Below, one piece after another: positions 1-7,686 of a stretch of DNA of 64,000 nt. Origin of the DNA: Kitasatospora phosalacinea (lineage in GTDB: Bacteria > Actinomycetota > Actinomycetes > Streptomycetales > Streptomycetaceae); contig NZ_BSSA01000012.1 in assembly GCF_030268885.1 (NCBI RefSeq), positions 1 to 64,000 of the forward strand, written 5' to 3'. Position numbers and translations under genes: made by a program. The notes under the pieces are model-generated. The model was not told the origin of the DNA. It made no database searches and was given only the letters and a program-made list of their open reading frames with translations. Each line of letters opens with the position of its first letter. The first letter of the stretch is position 1.

Positions 1-238
1 CCTTGTCGGCGATCACGTGGTCGGGCCGGGTGCGAGGCCGCCCGGGCCCGATGCGTGGGACGCGGATGGCCTGCATGACGTGCTCGAAGCGGGTGCAGTC
101 GTTGGTGTTGCCGCCGGTCAGGACGAAGCCGAGCGGGCGCCCGCGTCCATCACATGCCAGGTGGAGTTTGGTGCTCAGTCCGCCACGGGACCGGCCGAGG
201 GCGTGATCACCCGCTTCGTCCTGATCGAGTGCCCCTTT
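1..238 (-). CDS. IS5-family transposase, second frame (orfB), partial
   Basis: In the -1 frame relative to orfA the minus strand encodes KGALDQDEAGDHALGRSRGG, then STKLHLACDGRGRPLGFVL and a TGGNTND block: the classic middle part of an IS427-type DDE transposase carrying the second catalytic Asp region. It continues through FEHVMQAIRVPRIGPGRP and leaves the window still open. It would be made only as a fusion with orfA through slippage at the A5G4 run (231-240). No independent start codon or ribosome site was seen. Confidence 0.75.
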
Positions 239-576
239 TTGCCGCCGGCAGCGTGCTGGTGGGCCCGGACGATTGTGGAGTCGACCGACACCAGCCAGTC
301 GATGTCTCCGGCCGCGTCCTTCTCGGCCTGGACCTGCTTCAGTATGCGCGAGAACGTGCCGTCCAGCGCCCACCTGCGGAAACGCGTGTACAGGGTCTGC
401 CACGAGCCGTACCGCTCCGGCACGTCACGCCAGGCCGAACCGGTCCGCAGCTTCCATACGATCCCGTTCAGCACCACCCGGTCATCACTGCGCGGCCGCC
501 CCGCGGTCCCCGAACTCGGCAGGAACCGCGAGAGCACGGCCCACTCGGCATCGGACAGCTCATGACGACGTATCAC
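175..576 (-). CDS. IS5-family transposase, first frame (orfA)
   Basis: The 133-aa product opens with the typical IS5/IS427 start (MIRRHELSDAEWAVL), then the WKLRTGSAWRDVPERYG block of the DUF4096-type helix-turn-helix region, and ends with the first catalytic Asp region (WLVSVDSTIVRAHQHAAG). The frame stops at 175, but the expected continuation of the DDE domain follows in the -1 frame. A run AAAAAGGGGC on the minus strand (240-231) lies where the frames must join, as expected for programmed frameshifting in this group. Confidence 0.85.
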   Translation of the reverse strand: MIRRHELSDAEWAVLSRFLPSSGTAGRPRSDDRVVLNGIVWKLRTGSAWRDVPERYGSWQTLYTRFRRWALDGTFSRILKQVQAEKDAAGDIDWLVSVDSTIVRAHQHAAGGKKGHSIRTKRVITPSAGPVAD

Positions 577-622
577 GCCCCAGATGATCTCACTGCTTGA
601 TCTTCTTTGAAGACGGGCCCTA

Positions 623-851
623 GGGCGTCGCCGGTGCTGCGGTAGGTACGGGTGCCGCTGACGGGGTCGGTCAGGATCGTGGCGGTCTTCTCGTCGTGGT
701 GCCGGGCGGCGATGTGCCCGGCCCGGCCCCAGGGGCCGTCCGGCAGAAGCCCTCGTCGACGCCCATGTCCGCTGCGGGGTGGCGGTGGGCGTGGATCTGT
801 AGGTAGTCGCCGGTCATCAGGGCGTGGACCGGTTTGGTGAACGTCGCGGCG
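623..851 (-). pseudogene. frameshifted gene remnant abutting the IS element
   Basis: Reading down the minus strand, one frame encodes VHALMTGDYLQIHAHRHP, and after about 35 codons a second frame takes over (DGPWGRAGHIAARHHDEKTA, then TILTDPVSGTRTYRS). Both parts have natural protein character and neither has a matching partner, so a frameshift near 730-745 is likely. The 3' end is cut by the IS terminus at 620. The TGDYLQI stretch resembles AGDYLQI at the start of the next upstream gene (875-1306), suggesting the two were paralogues. Family not recognised. Confidence 0.4.
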
Positions 852-874
852 CGCCGCGGCGCCCGGGGCGACGG

Positions 875-1306
875 TTAGGCACCGAGCGGGGCGGGGAGCG
901 GTTCGGGGCCTGCGGCCTCGGTGCGGGAGTGGTGCGCGTCGGCCGGTTCGGTCGTGTCCCGGAACCACAGCGGCTCCCCGGGCGGCCAGGTCGGGTTGGT
1001 CTCGTCCCACGCCAGGCGCTGCGCGTGGATCGCGTCCGCCACCCGGTGGCCCCCGCAGCGCAGCAGCAGCGGTCCGGGCATGCCCTGGCAGAACACGGCG
1101 GCCGTCGTCTGGCCGCGCGCCATCATCGTGAGCAGCCCGTCGGCCTCTGGGTTGAGGAGGCCGTCCGCCGACGGAATGTGCTCCACGCGTTCGATCCGGG
1201 CGTATCCCTCGCCGGGTCCATGGCCGTCCACGGACCACCGGAAGGACGCGATCTGCAGGTAGTCCCCCGCGCGAAGTGCCTTGTCCAGATGCACGCCCAC
1301 GCCCAT
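875..1306 (-). CDS. hypothetical protein
   Basis: A 143-aa reading frame starting at ATG 1304-1306 with a strong ribosome site (GGGAGGGGAG) directly upstream. The first 120 residues look like a globular protein (AGDYLQIASFRWSVDG, IERVEHIPSADG, QGMPGPLLLRCGGHRVADA). The tail is Pro/Glu-rich. No family recognised. It lies 24 bases upstream of a frameshifted remnant with a similar N-terminal segment and may be the intact member of a tandem pair. Confidence 0.5.
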   Translation of the reverse strand: MGVGVHLDKALRAGDYLQIASFRWSVDGHGPGEGYARIERVEHIPSADGLLNPEADGLLTMMARGQTTAAVFCQGMPGPLLLRCGGHRVADAIHAQRLAWDETNPTWPPGEPLWFRDTTEPADAHHSRTEAAGPEPLPAPLGA

Positions 1307-1315
1307 CTCCCCTCC

Positions 1316-1768
1316 CTACGCGACCTGGCCCATCATGGTGGGCCCTCGCCGCGGCGGCGAACGCCCCGGCCTACACCGTCTCCTCGGGCTTGTAGTACCG
1401 GTGGTCGGCGAGCTTCTCGCCTCTACGGGCGGCACGACGCAGGTAAGGAACAGGCGCCAGCCGTTGGCGCATTCGATCGTGGCGCCGTAGCGGAAGGCGG
1501 GGCGCTCGGGCTCGGGCCGGGTACTGTAGCGGTCGGCCCGGGCGACGTCCCCGGCCTCGGTGCCGGCCTTCAGCGCGGCCAGCAGGGCCAGCTCGATCTG
1601 GTCGACCGCGGCCTTGCCGTCGCCGGGCAGGTCGGGCACGGGCTGCTCGGCCACGGGCTCGGCCCTCTCACCGGCGGAGACGGCGTTGGACGCGCCGGTG
1701 ATCGTCCAGTAGACGGTGCTCGCCGACGCGCCAGGACTCATGGCCGCGATGGGACCGGGGTTCGCCAT
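1316..1768 (-). CDS. hypothetical protein, possibly frameshifted near its C-terminus
   Basis: Starting at ATG 1766-1768 the frame encodes about 150 residues. The central part (AAVDQIELALLAALKAGTE, FRYGATIECANGWRLFLT) looks genuine. From about 1440 down, this frame becomes a low-complexity Ser/Thr/Pro/Arg tail, while a neighbouring frame reads LRRAARRGEKLADHRYYKPE and stops at 1371, a much more natural C-terminus. A single-base indel around 1420-1440 is therefore suspected. Family unknown. The next gene downstream starts 10 bases after this frame ends. Confidence 0.45.
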   Translation of the reverse strand: MANPGPIAAMSPGASASTVYWTITGASNAVSAGERAEPVAEQPVPDLPGDGKAAVDQIELALLAALKAGTEAGDVARADRYSTRPEPERPAFRYGATIECANGWRLFLTCVVPPVEARSSPTTGTTSPRRRCRPGRSPPRRGPTMMGQVA

Positions 1769-1996
1769 CGAGCTGGTGCTGACCCGGTGGTGAGGGCGGC
1801 GGCACGCTGGAGGGGGCGGCGGGGGCCGGTGCGAGGCGGGAGCGTGCACCTCGTCGGGAACGCTGCTCTCGGGTGGTGGGCGACACGGTCGGCGGGGACG
1901 GTGGCGCCGGGCGAACTGGGAGAGCGGGTGGAAGACGGCCGAGCGTAGGAGCCGGGCGCCCGTCCCGTGGGGGCCGGGGCAGGCACTCGTACAGCA

Positions 1997-2032
1997 CCGG
2001 TAAGGCCCCCTCGATCGAGGGGGCCTTACCGG
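1997..2032. terminator. perfect 36-bp palindrome, probable bidirectional terminator
   Basis: Every base from 1997 to 2032 is part of an uninterrupted inverted repeat (CCGGTAAGGCCCCCTCGA and its complement). It lies just downstream of the RHS gene set on the minus strand. The arms meet without a loop, so as RNA it would fold into a 16-17 bp GC-rich stem. There is no U-run, as is usual in streptomycetes. Confidence 0.7.
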
Positions 2033-2126
2033 TCTGCAGTGTTTCACGACAGGAGTGCCGAGAAGTTCGACCTTCGGAGTGGGGAGATGGTTACGCGGCA
2101 GGGCGGGAGAAGAAGCCGGCCGGTTG

Positions 2127-2249
2127 TCAGCGCCGTCGGCGGCGCGACCAGACGATTGCTCCCACCACGAGCACGAGTCCCACGGCAAGAAGTACGGCGT
2201 CACCGATCGGTCCGATTCCGAGACCGGCCCCACGAGCCAGTTGGTGCAT
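2127..2249 (-). CDS. 40-aa single-span membrane peptide
   Basis: A short frame with ATG 2247-2249 preceded by AAAGGA at good spacing. The product has a short polar start (MHQLARGAG), one hydrophobic span of about 22 residues (DAVLLAVGLVLVVGAIVW) and a basic end SRRRRR, so N-out/C-in topology is expected. It follows the 70-aa two-span gene by 23 bases and precedes the 36-bp terminator palindrome, so it is the last gene of the RHS transcription unit. It could be an immunity or accessory peptide for the RHS protein. No family recognised. Confidence 0.6.
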   Translation of the reverse strand: MHQLARGAGLGIGPIGDAVLLAVGLVLVVGAIVWSRRRRR

Positions 2250-2272
2250 TTTCGATCCTTTGCTCTGTCGAT

Positions 2273-2485
2273 TCATGCCCTGCGGCGCAGGATGTTCATT
2301 CCGACGAGGAACACGGCGACCCCTGCAGCCCCGATCGCAATGAGCAGGGCGCCTGCCTGCCAGCTGCGGAAAATCCCTATGCCGAGTCCCAGCACCATGA
2401 GGACCGACGAGGACACCACGGTCAGGTAGCCGTTTCGCCCAACAGCCCTGGGAGACCCGTACGAAGACTCGAAGAATTTAGCCAA
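2273..2485 (-). CDS. 70-aa two-span membrane protein
   Basis: The start codon is TTG (2483-2485), 5 bases after the RHS stop codon, with GGCGGGG about 8 bases upstream. The product has a short hydrophilic head (MAKFFESSYGSPRAVGRNG), a first span (VSSSVLMVLGLGIGIF), a short turn (RSWQAG) and a second span (ALLIAIGAAGVAVFLVGMNI), ending LRRRA. Its position directly behind a polymorphic-type RHS gene makes it a candidate immunity protein, but the sequence alone does not prove this. Similar small membrane proteins also occur without toxins. Confidence 0.65.
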   Translation of the reverse strand: MAKFFESSYGSPRAVGRNGYLTVVSSSVLMVLGLGIGIFRSWQAGALLIAIGAAGVAVFLVGMNILRRRA

Positions 2486-2490
2486 AATTG

Positions 2491-5400
2491 TTACCCCGCC
2501 TTCTGCTCGACATAACTGGAGGCCCTGTCACCGACCGATGTCGCTATGGCCGCGCAGCCCACCTCCACCGCCATGCCCCCTATGCCTGCCGTCGGAGCGG
2601 CGGCCAGGCCTGCAACGAATTGGCAGCCACTTTCCACGGCGATTCCGGTGGCCACTCCGGCGAGGTCCCCGAGCAGTCCCGCTCCGTCTCCTTCTTCTGC
2701 GTCCTGCAGAGTGCTGATGACGTCATTGGCGTCGTCCCAGAGGCCTTGGACGCTGCCTATGAGGCTGGTGCCGTTGGGGTCGGTGTGGTTGACGGGGTCA
2801 CCGGCGGTGTAGGCGTAGGGGTTGGTTTCGCGGCCGGAGGGGTCGGGCTGGGTGAAGCGGGCGAGTGCGGGGTCGTAGTAGCGGGCGCCGAGCTTGTAGA
2901 GGCCGGTGGGGTCGAGGTAGGCGCCGGTGTAGCGCCAGGGCTGGGGGACGGTTTCGGTGGTGCTGCGGGCGGTGCCGTACGGGGTGTAGGTGTAGGCGTC
3001 GACCTGCTGGCCGGCGTTGTCGACCACGGTGGTCACCGAGCCCTGGGCGTCGGTGAGGTAGTGGTAGGTGGCGCCGCCTCGGGTCATACCGGTGAGGGTG
3101 CCCGAGGGTTCGCGGATCATGCTGGTCGTGGTGGTGCCGGTCTGAAGGGCCGTCACGCCCAGGGCGGTGTTGGCGAAGGTGGTGGTGCCCAGGCGGGTGC
3201 GTTCGCCGTTGTCGGTGCCCGCGTAGGCGGCGTCCAGGTGGGTGGTGCCCGTGGTGATGCCAGCCAGTTGGGAGAAGTCGGTCCAGGTCTCGGCGGTGCG
3301 GGCGCCGGTCGGGGAGGCGGCGGCGCTCTCGTTGCCGGCGTTGTCGTAGGACCAGCCGGTGGTGGAGCCGCCGGAACCGGTGAGCTGGTTGGCGGCGTTG
3401 TAGGCGTAGGTGGCGGCCTGGCCGGTGCAGGTGCTGCTCGAAGTGGCGGTACTGGTCGTGGTGGTGAGGTTGCCGGCGTTGTCGTAGCAGTACAGCCAGC
3501 CCGCGGTGCGGGCGCCGGAGCCGTTGGTCTCCACGGCGCGGGTGAGGCGGCCGAGGGTGGTGTAGGTGTAGGTGGTCTTGTTGCCCGCGTTGTCGGTGCG
3601 GGTGGCGGTCTTGGTGCCGTCGGTGCCGTTCGGCCCGGTGGTGTAGGCGTAGGTGAGCTTGGACAGGACGGTGCCGCTCGCGCTGGTGGCGGTGATCGAG
3701 GTGGGGCGGCCGTCGTTGTCGAAGGCGGTGGTCTGCTTGGCGCCGCCGGGGAGGGCGGTGCCGGTGCGGTGGTTGGCGTCGTCGTAGGTGTAGGTGGTCT
3801 TGGCGCCGCCGGGTTCGGTGAGCGTGGTGAGGCGGTTGGCGTCGTCGTAGCCGTAGGTGAGGGTGCCCGAGGGGTCGGTGGAGGTCTTCACGTTGCCGGC
3901 GGCGTCGTAGCCGAGGGTGGCCTGGTCGCCGGTGGGGAGTTTGCGCCAGTCCTCGCGACCCAGCGGGTCGTAGTGGAAGGTGGCGGTCCCGGTGGGGCCG
4001 GTGCGGGTGGTGAGGTTGCCGTCGGTGTCGTAGGCCAGGGCGATGTGGGTGGTGGGGGTGTCGAGGGCGGTGGGCCGGTCGTGCTTGTCGTAGGTGTAGG
4101 TGGTCTTGACGCCGCGTCCGTCGGTGACGGTGGCGGGCCGTCCCGCGCTGTCGTAGGTGATCGTGGTCCGGCCGAGCGGGGCGGGCGGGGTGACGGTGGT
4201 CAGGTTGCCCTGGGCGTCGTAGGCGAAGGCGGTCTTGTTGCCGCCCGCGTCGGTGGCCGAGCAGCGCTGGCCGGGGAAGCCGCCGCAGGTCGCGGTGGCG
4301 GGGTTGTAGGTGTAGTCGAGGTGGGCGGCGCTGCCGCCGCTGGTGGTGTCCTTGGCCTGGGTGAGGTTGCCGGAGGTGTCGTAGCTGTAGGTGGTCTGGT
4401 TGCCCTGCGCGTCGGTGAGGGTGGCGGGCAACTGCGCGCCGCCGCGGGCCGCGTAGCCGCCGAGCAGGGCGCTCGCGCCCAGCGGGAGCTTGGCGGAGGT
4501 GGGGTTGTTGCCGCTCCAGCCGAAGGTGGTGGTGTTGCCGGGCGTGGTGCCGGTGCCGAGGGCGTCGGTGGCGGTGGCCTGGTTGTGCGCGGCGTCCCAG
4601 GTCGCCGAGCGGGAGTGGCCCAGGGCGTCCTTGACCGAGGTGGTCTGCCCGTCGCCGTCGTAGCTGTAGGCGGTGGCGTGGCCGGCCGGGTCGGTGACCG
4701 TCGTGGTGCCCGCCCGGAAGCCGCTGTAGGCGTAGAGGGTGGTCAGGCCGGTGCTGCCGCCGGTGGTGGTGAGGCGGGTGACGGAGGTGACCCGGTCGTA
4801 GTCGTCGTAGGTGAAGGCGGTGGAGCGGCCTTCGGGGGTGGTGACCTTCGCGATGCGGTGGTCGGCGTCGTAGGCGTAGACGGTCGGGTGGCCCTCGATG
4901 TCGGTAACGGTCAGCACCTGCGCGTCGTCCGGGCCGGTGAAGGCGTAGGAGACGGTGCGGCCGGTGCTGTCGGTGGCCTTCCAGGTACCGGTGCCGGTCG
5001 CGCTCAGGTCGATCCAGCGGCCCGAGCGGGTGTCGGTCGCCCTGGAGCCGGTGGTGAACCCGTTGGAGTCGGTGTGCTGGGTGACGTTGATCGCGTCGCC
5101 GTTGCGGTCGGTGATCGCCGCCAGGTTCCCGGAGGAGTCGTAGGTCTCCTTCGTGCCGTCCTTGCGGTGCAGCAGGGTCCAGGTGCCGTCCGCGTTGTGG
5201 GTCAGCGACTCGTCGTAGCCGGTGGCCACCTGGTAGGTGCCGTCCGCGTTGGCGTCGAAGGTGACGTTCTCCCCGGACGGTCCGTAGGCCACGACCTCGT
5301 CGGAGAAGACCTGCAGGTAGCGGTCGTAGGCGCCGAACCAGCCGTGGTCCAGCGGCCCGTAGGGGCCGCCGCTGAGCGAGTTGAACGTGCGGGTCAGCTG

Positions 5401-5868
5401 CAGGCGCTGCCCTACCGCCGCCAGGTCGAGGTCCGTGGCGTCCAGCATCAGGTTCCCGTCCCACAGGTTCACCTTCGCCACCAGCGCGTCGTCCAGCCGC
5501 ACCGTCGTGTAGCTGTTCCACGGGATCTCGCCCTGGCCGTAGGGGACGAACACCCGCGGCGACACCACCCCCTGCGTGGTGCCCGGCGACGAAGCCGAGG
5601 ACGGTGACGGGGCCGGGGACTTCGCCTGCGGCTCCGCCGGGGACACGGCGGGCCGGGGTGACCTGGAGTGCTGCGAGAGCGGCGCCTCGGTCACCCCTGT
5701 CGGGACGGCCGGGCGGGCCAGCGCCGCACCCGATCCCCACCCCGACGGCGCCACCGGCGCTGCCCAGGAAACCCCCGGCACCAGCGCACCGGCGACCGCC
5801 AGGGCCACCGCCACCGCGCTCGGACGGACATGCCGGAACGACGTGCTCCGGGCACGTGAAGAGAGCAT
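2491..5868 (-). CDS. secreted RHS-repeat protein with variable C-terminal tail
   Basis: 1125 aa. Residues 1-36 form a Sec signal (basic MLSSRARSTSFRHVR, hydrophobic core, cleavage near VSWA/AP). A Pro/Ser-rich linker is followed by a long array of YD/RHS repeats (YDxxG..TxxTD type, such as TYSYDTSGNLTQAKDTTSG) from about residue 200 to 900. The RHS-associated core (YHYLTDAQGS, YTYTPYGTAR, PWRYTGAYLDPTGLYKLGAR, YYDPALARFTQPDP) then ends at the NPYAYTAGDPVNHTDPNG boundary. About 92 residues follow: an acidic segment, then a Gly/Ala-rich hydrophobic stretch ending SSYVEQKAG. In polymorphic RHS toxins the effector domain sits exactly there; this tail has no recognised nuclease or deaminase motif and looks membrane-active at most. 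Two tiny membrane genes follow in the same transcription unit. Confidence 0.9.
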   Translation of the reverse strand: MLSSRARSTSFRHVRPSAVAVALAVAGALVPGVSWAAPVAPSGWGSGAALARPAVPTGVTEAPLSQHSRSPRPAVSPAEPQAKSPAPSPSSASSPGTTQGVVSPRVFVPYGQGEIPWNSYTTVRLDDALVAKVNLWDGNLMLDATDLDLAAVGQRLQLTRTFNSLSGGPYGPLDHGWFGAYDRYLQVFSDEVVAYGPSGENVTFDANADGTYQVATGYDESLTHNADGTWTLLHRKDGTKETYDSSGNLAAITDRNGDAINVTQHTDSNGFTTGSRATDTRSGRWIDLSATGTGTWKATDSTGRTVSYAFTGPDDAQVLTVTDIEGHPTVYAYDADHRIAKVTTPEGRSTAFTYDDYDRVTSVTRLTTTGGSTGLTTLYAYSGFRAGTTTVTDPAGHATAYSYDGDGQTTSVKDALGHSRSATWDAAHNQATATDALGTGTTPGNTTTFGWSGNNPTSAKLPLGASALLGGYAARGGAQLPATLTDAQGNQTTYSYDTSGNLTQAKDTTSGGSAAHLDYTYNPATATCGGFPGQRCSATDAGGNKTAFAYDAQGNLTTVTPPAPLGRTTITYDSAGRPATVTDGRGVKTTYTYDKHDRPTALDTPTTHIALAYDTDGNLTTRTGPTGTATFHYDPLGREDWRKLPTGDQATLGYDAAGNVKTSTDPSGTLTYGYDDANRLTTLTEPGGAKTTYTYDDANHRTGTALPGGAKQTTAFDNDGRPTSITATSASGTVLSKLTYAYTTGPNGTDGTKTATRTDNAGNKTTYTYTTLGRLTRAVETNGSGARTAGWLYCYDNAGNLTTTTSTATSSSTCTGQAATYAYNAANQLTGSGGSTTGWSYDNAGNESAAASPTGARTAETWTDFSQLAGITTGTTHLDAAYAGTDNGERTRLGTTTFANTALGVTALQTGTTTTSMIREPSGTLTGMTRGGATYHYLTDAQGSVTTVVDNAGQQVDAYTYTPYGTARSTTETVPQPWRYTGAYLDPTGLYKLGARYYDPALARFTQPDPSGRETNPYAYTAGDPVNHTDPNGTSLIGSVQGLWDDANDVISTLQDAEEGDGAGLLGDLAGVATGIAVESGCQFVAGLAAAPTAGIGGMAVEVGCAAIATSVGDRASSYVEQKAG

Positions 5869-6304
5869 CTTCCCCCCAAGGAAGACATTCGCCGACCCTG
5901 CCGGCCGACGAGCCGCGCAAACGTTCCCACACGCACCGACCCGAAAAGAGGCCCCCTTCTACCCCCGAACTTTCTCCCCAGACACCCAGAACCCGCCAAC
6001 CCCGACCGGCGGACGAAACACCACCAACCACCCACGGCCACAGCCCCCACCCGCCAGCACACGCCGACGCGACCACCGAGCACGACCCGCCGAACTGGAC
6101 CGACCCGCGCCCGAACGTCCGTCGGCACCCGCCACGTCCACAACGTCCGGAACACGCCCACCCACTTGCCCCCACGAAATCCTCGAACCGGACAACTGCG
6201 ACACCCGCGTGCCACGGGCAACGACCACCGCCACCAGGGGCTCCGCCGGGGCCCCGGTGCGCGCGGCGCGGCCGGAGCGGCTCGGCCGGGACGGTGCGTC
6301 AGCT
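5869..6304. other. intergenic region upstream of the RHS gene
   Basis: No supportable gene. The stretch 5940-6180 is strongly C-rich and G-poor on the plus strand (runs of cacccac/cccaccc), unlike flanking coding DNA. It probably holds the RHS promoter and 5' leader. Confidence 0.5.
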
Positions 6305-6560
6305 TTCTGGACGTGCCCACAGCGGCTTCCGCGGTGTCCCGGGCGTCGACGGGTACCACGGCACTCCCCGCCGGTGGGCGGTGTGGAGCGAGGCGCACCA
6401 CACCCGTTGCTCGGACTGCAGGAACCGCTCCCACTGCTCGGGTCCGCCGCGCAAACGCGGCGTGCTCCCCACTCAGGCGCACCGGCGTCCCGACCGGGAC
6501 CAGGCCGGTGGCGAAGGCGAAGTCGATGACCGGCGGCCAACCGTCGACGGCCGAACGGTA
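6305..6560 (-). pseudogene. truncated, frameshifted copy of the Nudix hydrolase gene
   Basis: About 250 bases here align closely with 22845-23100, the C-terminal half of the intact Nudix gene. Shared protein blocks include DGWPPVIDFAFA, PVGTPVRLS and, in another frame, QSEQRVWCASLHTAHRRG (intact gene: QPEQRAWCASLRAAHRRG). The frame breaks after AFARRTR, and the Nudix box itself is absent, so no functional product is possible. Nothing upstream supplies the missing half. Confidence 0.8.
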
Positions 6561-6584
6561 GTACGCGGACGAAGGCCCTCGCCT

Positions 6585-6626
6585 CCGTGGTCTGGTGCCC
6601 GCCGCGGGGCGGGCACCAGACCACGG
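6585..6626. terminator. 19-bp perfect stem with 4-nt loop
   Basis: CCGTGGTCTGGTGCCCGCC (6585-6603) pairs perfectly with 6608-6626 around GCGG. It sits 3 bases beyond the stop of the small minus-strand gene 6629-6793. Confidence 0.8.
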
Positions 6627-6628
6627 CT

Positions 6629-6793
6629 TCAGCGGGGGTTACGACGCACCAGGACCTCGAGGGCTCCGCGGGCATCGTCGCGGCGCCGGTCGGGGGTGGG
6701 CGCCGCGACGGCGGTGACGGCGGCGGCTGCCGCGTACCAGGCACTGCCGACCGCGGCGGTGAGCGCAGCGTTCTCCAAGACGGCGGTGGGCAT
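6629..6793 (-). CDS. 54-aa small protein
   Basis: ATG 6791-6793 has GGAGAA seven bases upstream, and a perfect terminator follows the stop codon. The first 31 residues are Ala-rich and hydrophobic (MPTAVLENAALTAAVGSAWY then AAAAAVTAVAAP), the remainder basic (PDRRRDDARGALEVLVRRNP). One membrane span or an amphipathic helix is plausible. No family recognised. The combination of ribosome site, frame and terminator supports a real gene. Confidence 0.55.
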   Translation of the reverse strand: MPTAVLENAALTAAVGSAWYAAAAAVTAVAAPTPDRRRDDARGALEVLVRRNPR

Positions 6794-6887
6794 GGCGGTG
6801 TTCTCCGATCAAGTGGCGTGGGCTGGGTAGTGCCGTGACCGGGCAGGTGTCGGGCCGGCCCCGGCAAGGCGGACGGGTCAGCTGGAG

Positions 6888-7523
6888 GTGAGTGCGTGCA
6901 GGTGTCCGGCGATGTCCTCCGGCTGGGCACCGCGGTCGATCGCCTGGCAGCGCGCTTACGTGGCCGCGCGGACCTGGTGGCATGAGGCGGACGGCCGGGT
7001 CGACTGGTCGGCGCTGGCGGCGGAGACGGTATTCGAGGGCGAGCAGCTCGGCCACTGGGTCGCCGCCCAGCGCGGGGCGTTCGCGGACCTGGGGCAGGAG
7101 CAGGAGGGCCTTCTCGTCGCCATCGGCGTCGAGGAGGACCCGGCGCTGGCGCAGGCCGCCGCGGCGACGGAGACGCTCCCGGTCGGGATCCGCGCGGGCA
7201 CCATCGCGGCCGAGCAGGAGGGCCGGGTGCCGCTGTGGGGGCGCCGGTACGTGCGCTTCCCGCGGCTGCTGTTCGCCCTCACCGGCACCGGCCGGGTCGG
7301 CTTCGACAACCGGGTCGACGAGCTCCAGCTGCACGCCCGGGACCGGCACGTCGCCAAGATGCCCCGGGCTGTTCCGGCCGCCGCGGCCAGCCTGGAGGGC
7401 CTCCAGCAGTACGGGCCGAGCGGCGAGGTCCGGTACCCGCTGGTGGACCGCCGGGCCGAGCCGGCCGGCTTCGACGAGCTCACCTGCCCGGCGCCGGCTG
7501 ATCGCGGACCGTGCGCACCTTGA
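6888..7523 (+). pseudogene. chimeric remnant: helicase-associated repeat joined to replication-relaxation C-terminus
   Basis: The open frame encodes 211 aa, but its halves resemble different families. Residues about 22-85 (ARTWWHEADGRVDWSALAAE, EQLGHWVAAQRGAF, GLLVAIGVEEDP) match the helicase-associated repeat found C-terminal to DEAD/DEAH-type helicases of streptomycetes. Residues about 115-195 (RFPRLLFALTGTG, FDNRVDELQLHARDRHVAK, PAAAASLEGLQQYGPSG, YPLVDRRAEPAGFDEL) resemble the end of plasmid-type replication-relaxation proteins. No helicase motor or DNA-binding region is present. The GTG start has no convincing ribosome site. Most likely a deletion fused two mobile-element genes; expression is doubtful. 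Confidence 0.5.
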
Positions 7524-7552
7524 CGGCCGCCCCGGGCTTTCGGGGCGGCCGT
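7523..7552 (+). terminator. 12-bp GC stem-loop terminator
   Basis: ACGGCCGCCCCG (7523-7534), a six-base loop, then the exact complement (7541-7552), followed by TGTG. It overlaps the end of the 6888-7523 frame, as expected for an inherited terminator. Confidence 0.75.
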
Positions 7553-7686
7553 TGTGAACCGACCCGGCGTCAGCTTCCGTGCCGGGCCGGTCCGGAGGGT
7601 CCGGGTCAGCGCGGAGGGTGTGCGGCGACTCGTGCTACCGTCCGGTCCTCACGTGATCGCTCGTATGCGGACGCAGGGGGTGCGGG

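Larger units (their letters stand above)
1..620 (-). mobile_element. IS5-family (IS427-like) insertion sequence, left part outside window
   Basis: Two overlapping transposase frames on the minus strand run off the left edge. The end lying inside the window is probably near 620: reading the minus strand, a TA dinucleotide (621-622) is followed by GGGCCCGTCTTC, which looks like the terminal repeat of an IS427-group element that targets TA. The other end is outside the window, so the terminal repeats cannot be compared. The element abuts a broken reading frame (623-851), suggesting it inserted into or beside a gene. Confidence 0.75.

Noticed and set aside
2488..5607. A 1039-codon open frame on the plus strand opposite the RHS gene, Gly/Val-rich
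   Set aside because: It is the antisense shadow of GC-rich RHS repeats: low-complexity GVGG/AGG composition, no ribosome site and no family. The minus-strand RHS protein explains the DNA.
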